Assembly (NCBI GenBank): GCA_002682825.1
Contig: NOKP01000023.1
Location: forward strand, 558,001 to 622,000
Reading direction: 5' to 3'
DNA length: 64,000 bases
Source of the DNA: Neonectria sp. B-13
Lineage: Eukaryota; Ascomycota; Sordariomycetes; Hypocreales; Nectriaceae
The position numbers were made by a program, and so were the translations under genes. Shown one piece after another: positions 58,701 to 64,000 of this stretch. Under the pieces are notes generated by a model that saw only the letters and a program-made list of their open reading frames with translations, did no database searches and was not told where the DNA came from. Position 1 is the first letter of the stretch; the number at the start of each line of letters is the position of its first letter.

Positions 58701-61700
58701 TGTCACCTAGTTGAGGAACGCGCTAAGATGCAGCCAAACTACCATCACGTGTACCTCGAGTTGGTCAAGCTGTTCGAAGACAAATCACTCTGGACTGAAG
58801 TCCTTCGGGAGACTTATATCAGTGTGGCTCGCATGCTAAACTCAGAGGCCACAATGCAAAACTCCACTGAGCGAACACATCTGAAGAACCTTGGTGGCTG
58901 GCTCGGACTTCTGACTTTAGCTCGAGATCGACCTATCAAGCACAAGAACATCGCCTTCAAGCAACTGCTGATTGAAGCACATGATACCAAGAGGCTGATC
59001 GTGGTCATTCCGTTTGTCTGCAAGGTTCTTACTCAAGGTGCCACCTCGGCAGTGTTCCGACCCCCTAACCCCTGGCTCATGGATATCATTCATCTGCTCA
59101 TTGAGTTGTACCATCACGCGGAACTAAAACTAAACCTGAAGTTCGAAATCGAGGTTCTTTGCAAGGGCCTCAACCTGGATCACAAGAGTATCGAGCCTTC
59201 AGGTGAGATCTTGAACCGGCCGGTTATCGAAGAACCTACAGAGGTGTTACCCCCAGAACAAATCGACGCCTTCGAAAATCTGTCTCTTAATGGCATGGGT
59301 TCGGCCGTTGGAGCGGGATTGTCGCCTCAAGCGATTGCGCCAACCATTCCTGACCTTGGTCCATTGATCAACATCCCCCCGACTAACGAGATGGTCGTCA
59401 GCGCTACCCGACTTCACGAGATCGTTCGCACCGCTCTCAGCCGGGCTCTCCAAGATATCATTCAGCCCGTGGTAGATCGATCTGTCACAATTGCCGCCAT
59501 TTCCACGCAACAGATGATTCACAAAGATTTCGCTACGGAGAACGATGAGAACCGCGTGAGAACCTCTGCCGTCAACATGGTCAAGGCCACTGCTGGTAGC
59601 CTAGCCCTCGTCACCTCCAAAGAGCCCCTACGAGCCAACTTTACCAACTACATGCGGAACCTTTCCAACGACCTTCCTCAGGGCCTTCCGGAAGGTACCA
59701 TTATCATGTGCGTTAACTCTAACTTGGACCTAGCCTGCAATATCATCGAAAAGCAGGCTGAGGAAAGGGCCGTTCCCGAAATCGAGGAGATGATTGAGCC
59801 AGAGCTGGAATCCCGCCGCAGGCATCGACTCCAAAGATCCAACGAGCCTTACTATGACTCGAATCTCAGCCGATGGGCCATGGCAATTCCAAACCCATAC
59901 AAGCTATCCCCCAGCATGAACGGCTTGAACCCCGAGCAAATGGCCATCTACGAAGATTTTGCCAGGCAGCCTCGGAGCGCACCTATTCCTGCCCCTTCGC
60001 ACAACCCTTCTACTTCCGATGCGACCAGGTCGCTTGCCAATGAGGTGTTGCAAGAACAGTTCAACCCCTTGCCCAACTTGCCAACACCCGCCGAGACGCC
60101 CTCTATTCAGCAGCAACACTTGGGTGCTCAAATGCAACCATATGCACCTGTCCACGCGGCGGCCGCTGCTGCCAACAACATGACCAATGGACGTACCCCT
60201 GCGTTCCAGATGGATGTGCGAGGTCTGGCCGATCGAGTTAACAAGCTACTCCAGGAACTCCTCCGAGTCGCCGGCGAAGCGCGTGAGGAGCATTTCTTGG
60301 GTCTTCCCAGGCCTCATCCAGTCCTCGATGTCGTTGATGCTCTTGTCCAGCTCATCATTAAGACGTCGCAAAACTCGGAAGAGTTTGCCATTTACGCCGC
60401 TGAGCAAATCGGCCAACTGATTTTCACACAGCTCGAGGACAACCTAACCCTTGAGAGCTTGATCCATGTTCTGGAAACACTTAGAAAGATTTCTGGTCCG
60501 GGTCTCAACAACCGTGTCCGCGCTGTGTTCAGCAACCAACCAGGCTCAACCTTCTTAAGTCTTCCATTGCTTGCAGCATTGACCCGGACCGACCTACTGG
60601 ATTGGAGGAATATCGATCTTGCCATGTCCAAGGCGCTCCTGGCCCGAAAAGAGGGTTCTCTTGACTTTCTAGAGCATATGTTGGACCTTGCACTCCTGAA
60701 CAACCGCCCGATTGCCCTGTACGCCGACTTTGTTAGAACCCTCGAGGCTGCTTGGGTCTGGATCTGCGAGGATCCCAACTCACCTGCTGGCCAGCGGGTC
60801 AAGAACAAGCTCCAGGGCTCCGGACTGCCACGGCCATCCCAGACCACCGATGACCAGGCGGCCTTCCGACAAGATCAAATGGAGTACGTGTTCGAGGAAT
60901 GGGTTCATCTCTGCAACAACCACAATGCCTCTGAGAAGGCCACGGTTGCCTTTGTTCAGCAACTGCAGGTGAAGCAAGTCATCCGCGACCGAGATGACTT
61001 CTTCTTGTTTGTTCGCATTGCTATCGACCTCTCTGTCGACCGCTTCGAGCATATCCTCCACGCTGGTGCCGTTAGCGACGCTTATATCATGACTGATTCA
61101 TTGGCCAAGCTGATTGGCACCTTCATCAGCATGCAGCCAGAGACCCCGGGCTCGCGTGCGTCGTTTGTGGACTCTACACTGGCACTGATCACTTTAGTGC
61201 TTAACCATCACCATGTCAACCGTGGAGAGCAACTGAACCAGAGGGTGTTCTTCCGACTTGTGTCCATGGTTCTACACGAGATCCAAAATCTCTCCGATGA
61301 CCTTTCTCAGGAGGAGCGTCGCGATGTTATGCTCAAGGTTGCTACCAGGTTCGCAGGGATGGGTCCGACTCATCTTCCCGGTTTCATCTACGCATGGCTC
61401 TCTCTCATCCAGCACCGGGCTTTCTTGCCCGTGATCCTTCAACTGGCTGACGGGGCCGGATGGGCCGCTTTCGTCGATCTTGTTTGCCAGCTCCTTGACA
61501 CTCTTGGAGAGCAACTCAAGGTTTTTGAGGTATCCAACGTTGCGAAGGAGATCTACCGGGCCACCCTTAAGCTGCTTGTAATTCTGCAGCACGACTTCCC
61601 CGATTTCATCGCAGCCAACCACGTCAAAATATGTGCCAGCATCCCGCCGCACTGCACCCAACTGCTTAATGCTGTTCTGGCTGCCAACCCGCAGCAAAGC

Positions 61701-62459
61701 CCCAAGCTCTCCGAATCTATTGCTCCAGGGGTTAAGGCCGACCGTCCAGGCGAGGCTAGGGTCAGCCCTGGACTGGTGGACGACGCGACTTTGGTTCTTC
61801 GAGATGCTGGACTGCTCAGTGTGCTTGATCAAGCACTCCAGGATGGCCCTTCCGAGGAAATTGTGGCTACTATCACCCACGCTGTTACACACAACCCGCC
61901 GAAAGAGACGACTTACGGCCAGATTCCCGTCATGGCAAATGTGCGAGTCATTGGGGCTGCCGTCATTTACATCGGACAGCATGCTGCAGAACAGGCCGCC
62001 CAGGCGGGCACCGCTGTGACGGTGTCAGGCGATGAGACCGAGGTATCGACCCTATCTCTTCTCATTCACGAGCTCTCGCCTGAGGCTAGGTATTACCTCC
62101 TCGCCAGCATGATCAACCAGTTGCGGTTCCCCAACGCCCACACGGATTTCTTTAGCCAGGTCCTCCTATACATCTTTGGCAAAGACCTAAACGACCCAGA
62201 GGAGTCGGAGATTCGCCAAGAAATTACGCGAATTCTGCTTGAGCGCCTCATCGGATTCTGGCCGCAACCATGGGGCCTGATGTGCACCGTCCTGGAGTTG
62301 GTCAAGAACGAGAAGTACATGTTCTTCGATCTCCCGTTCATCAAGTCAACACCAGAGGTAAGCTACACACATACTTCTCCATCCCCACTTGAAACGACAG
62401 AAATATTAACTCGTCATCAGGCTGCCGAACGATTCGCTCAAGTGCTCCAACGGGCTTGA
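55704..62459 (+). CDS. NOT1: NOT1, scaffold of the CCR4-NOT deadenylase complex
   Basis: Three exons: 55704-55955, 56013-62357, 62421-62459; 2211 residues. NOT1 holds the CCR4 and CAF1 nucleases, NOT2/NOT3-5 and CAF40 in the cytoplasm and nucleus. After a Ser/Pro-rich start, helical HEAT repeats occupy the N-terminal 900 residues (MEVFSKYFTRLVAGNAPQIF near 90). The MIF4G domain that binds CAF1 covers about 944-1160 (VQFVLNNITEGTL, RTHLKNLGGWLGLLTLARDR). The DUF3819/CAF40-binding three-helix domain lies at about 1200-1346 (VRTALSRALQDIIQPVVDRS). An Ala/Pro-rich linker surrounds 1463. The C-terminal NOT1 superfamily homology domain, about 1780-2200, binds NOT2-NOT5 (THLPGFIYAWLSLIQHRAFL, LRFPNAHTDFFSQVLLYIFG). 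The last intron (63 nt) is in frame and stop-free; STPE joins to AAERFAQVLQRA. Confidence 0.96.
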
Positions 62460-62872
62460 GTAACATGACGACCGCGACGGATGGAGGCGCAGTGAAATAC
62501 GGAGGCATAAGGAGGATATATATTTGAACCACGTTATGGCGATGATTTCTGGAATCAGTGCAGTACATCGTCGAGAGATCCGGGGGGCGTTTGGTACAAG
62601 GCTCTCTCGGAAACAATAGAGATGTGGTGTCAGCGGGCGCCGAATGCCTCGTCTGGGGGGACTCGGCATCGGGGCCTAAGGGCACTCGGTAATACTGTAT
62701 TAATGTACGATAAAGTAGTTTTACGAAGGTGTGAAGAAAATACTGGGCGCATTGGTTTGTCACAAAAAGGCATACGAGGTCACAATTTAGAGCATGGGCT
62801 GAGGGTGACTCTGCTCCTGGCGAGGGAGACTGGAAGTGGTTAGCCAGATAAACTGTTCGCCTCCTCTCCAAA
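62460..62872. other. 3' regions of convergent NOT1 and PhzF-family genes
   Basis: 413 bases between two stops, likely shared by both 3' UTRs. No other feature seen. Confidence 0.5.
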
Positions 62873-63787
62873 TCAAACAGTGACATATCCTCGCATGACT
62901 TGCGTGGCAGTCCCTGATAGCTTGACTGTGTCAATCTTAGAGTCACGAAGGGCGACTTCGACTGTGATGTTGCTCTCCCTGCCCATTTCGACGCCTTGGT
63001 CGATCTCGAACCGGAATGTCTGGTTCTGAAGGTCGGGCTGTCTGAGAGTAAGGTAGCTAGAGAGGGCACATGCAGCACTGCCCGTGGCGGGATCCTCAAT
63101 CACGGCCTCCATCATACGGGAGCGGATGGAGAAGACTGTCTTGCCCTCCTCATGTCGCTGTCCAGTGTGAACGAAGAAATACTTGGACAGGAAGCCTTGT
63201 TGCCAGCCGTCGTCGAGAAGCTGCTCGCTGTAGAAGGGGGTGATGCTCGTGGTGACCTTTGCGAGGTGGTCTAAGTCAGGAAGATCGACAAGAGCAAACG
63301 TCATGCCTTTGACGATACTGAAGAGTGGGGCATCGAGTTCAAGACGCTGGATGGCCGGATCGGCGTTCAGCTGGCCGGGGGAAGGGTCGGGCAGGTCGGC
63401 GATGGATCTGCGGTGCTGGCGGACATTGTGCGGGATAGCAGCCTGGATGTGACCGGGAGCCGTCTCGACGAGGGGAATAGGGCCGGCCTTTGTGATGAGG
63501 GTATCGACGCCGTAGGGCCGTAGGTAGACGGCGGTACCGATGGTAGGGTGTCCGGCAAAGGGGAGCTCGGCATCGGTGATAAAGATGTCGATGACACGCT
63601 GCTTGTCGGCTTCGGGGTCGGCGACGTCATGGACAAAGACGGTCTCGGAAAGGTTGAACTCGCGGGCGATTGCCTGTTTCTGGGCTTGGGACGGAGTAGC
63701 GCCGGCGGGGATCGTGATGACGGCGAGAGGGTTGCCGCGATAGCGAGTGGTGGTGAAGACGTCGAGGGTAACGAAGGGGAGCTCCAT
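62873..63787 (-). CDS. PhzF-family epimerase/isomerase-like protein
   Basis: Single exon, 304 residues, full family length. The start [20 protein letters not shown] is the conserved first strand. Catalytic Glu48 lies in [10 protein letters not shown], aligned with Glu45 of bacterial Phz[18 protein letters not shown] and [16 protein letters not shown] are the paired signatures of the two diaminopimelate-epimerase-like halves. Bacterial PhzF isomerises a phenazine precursor, but fungal members have no known phenazine pathway and mostly have unassigned substrates. The surroundings are housekeeping and give no pathway hint. Confidence 0.92.
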   Translation of the reverse strand: MELPFVTLDVFTTTRYRGNPLAVITIPAGATPSQAQKQAIAREFNLSETVFVHDVADPEADKQRVIDIFITDAELPFAGHPTIGTAVYLRPYGVDTLITKAGPIPLVETAPGHIQAAIPHNVRQHRRSIADLPDPSPGQLNADPAIQRLELDAPLFSIVKGMTFALVDLPDLDHLAKVTTSITPFYSEQLLDDGWQQGFLSKYFFVHTGQRHEEGKTVFSIRSRMMEAVIEDPATGSAACALSSYLTLRQPDLQNQTFRFEIDQGVEMGRESNITVEVALRDSKIDTVKLSGTATQVMRGYVTV

Positions 63788-64000
63788 AGCTCTGTGGCTC
63801 TCTCTCGGGATCGGAAAGTCTATAGCTGTCGTGGGCGATGTGCAACGATGTAGCTTAGATAGGTACGAGATGAATGGTTGGCAGAGGGGAAAATTGAAAT
63901 GCCATGATGAAATCGAGTGGTGTGTGTGTGTGTGCGCGTGTCATTGAGGGGACGGAGGGGTCAATTGTGGTGGTGGTGTGGGGTCAAAACGAGTAGGGGA
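63788..64000. other. Upstream region of the PhzF-family gene
   Basis: 213 bases to the window edge, likely promoter and leader. A short GT run occupies about 63919-63932. Confidence 0.5.

Noticed and set aside
1..64000. CRISPR array, operon or bacterial mobile system
   Set aside because: The DNA is fungal nuclear; tandem repeats seen are microsatellites or in-gene protein repeats, not spaced direct repeats.

Overview
The window is nuclear DNA of a filamentous ascomycete (Pezizomycotina). A Sordariomycete, possibly hypocrealean, fits best. The evidence is short introns of about 48-70 bases with GTAAGT/GTATGT-type donors and CTAAC-like branch sites, monocistronic genes on both strands, and single-copy fungal orthologues (copper-fist factor, Zn2Cys6 factors, PAN2, NOT1, SAS3-type MYST acetyltransferase, NCS6, eL8, NTF2, seipin, Cdc15-type F-BAR). 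The genus cannot be fixed from the sequence alone. Seventeen protein genes are supported, most rebuilt exon by exon. No tRNA, rRNA, CRISPR or intact transposon was found.

Layout. Positions 1-9991 hold no convincing protein gene. They contain a TA-flanked foldback element (6912-7250) and, from about 8669, a pyrimidine-rich stretch almost free of ATG on the + strand. This looks like a 1.3 kb 5' leader for the copper-fist factor at 9992-11521. After a 3.9 kb gap with simple repeats comes an RGT1/COL-26-like Zn2Cys6 regulator (15442-17785, minus), then a 4.4 kb gene-poor stretch. Next are an AusD-like methyltransferase (22464-23369), PAN2 (24958-29063), a Zn2Cys6 factor (29574-31316) and a convergent small cupin (31356-31880).

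From 32.7 kb onward the region is dense and housekeeping: SAS3-type acetyltransferase (minus), complex I subunit NDUFA1/MWFE (plus, with a 4-nt exon), NCS6 (minus) divergent from ribosomal protein eL8 (plus), NTF2 (minus), a beta-lactamase-fold hydrolase (minus), a DUF7918-type protein (minus), seipin (minus), a Cdc15-type F-BAR/SH3 protein (minus) divergent from NOT1 (plus), and a PhzF-family protein (minus).

How the genes relate. Most of the right half serves gene expression: chromatin acetylation (SAS3), nuclear import (NTF2), tRNA thiolation (NCS6), ribosome (eL8) and mRNA deadenylation (PAN2 and NOT1, the cores of the two cytoplasmic deadenylase complexes). Seipin acts in lipid-droplet formation and the F-BAR protein in septation. 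The left half carries nutrient regulators (copper, probably glucose).

The most unusual signals are in RNA architecture: long ATG-depleted leaders that each keep one tiny uORF, very small coding exons, and several stop-free introns whose length is a multiple of three.
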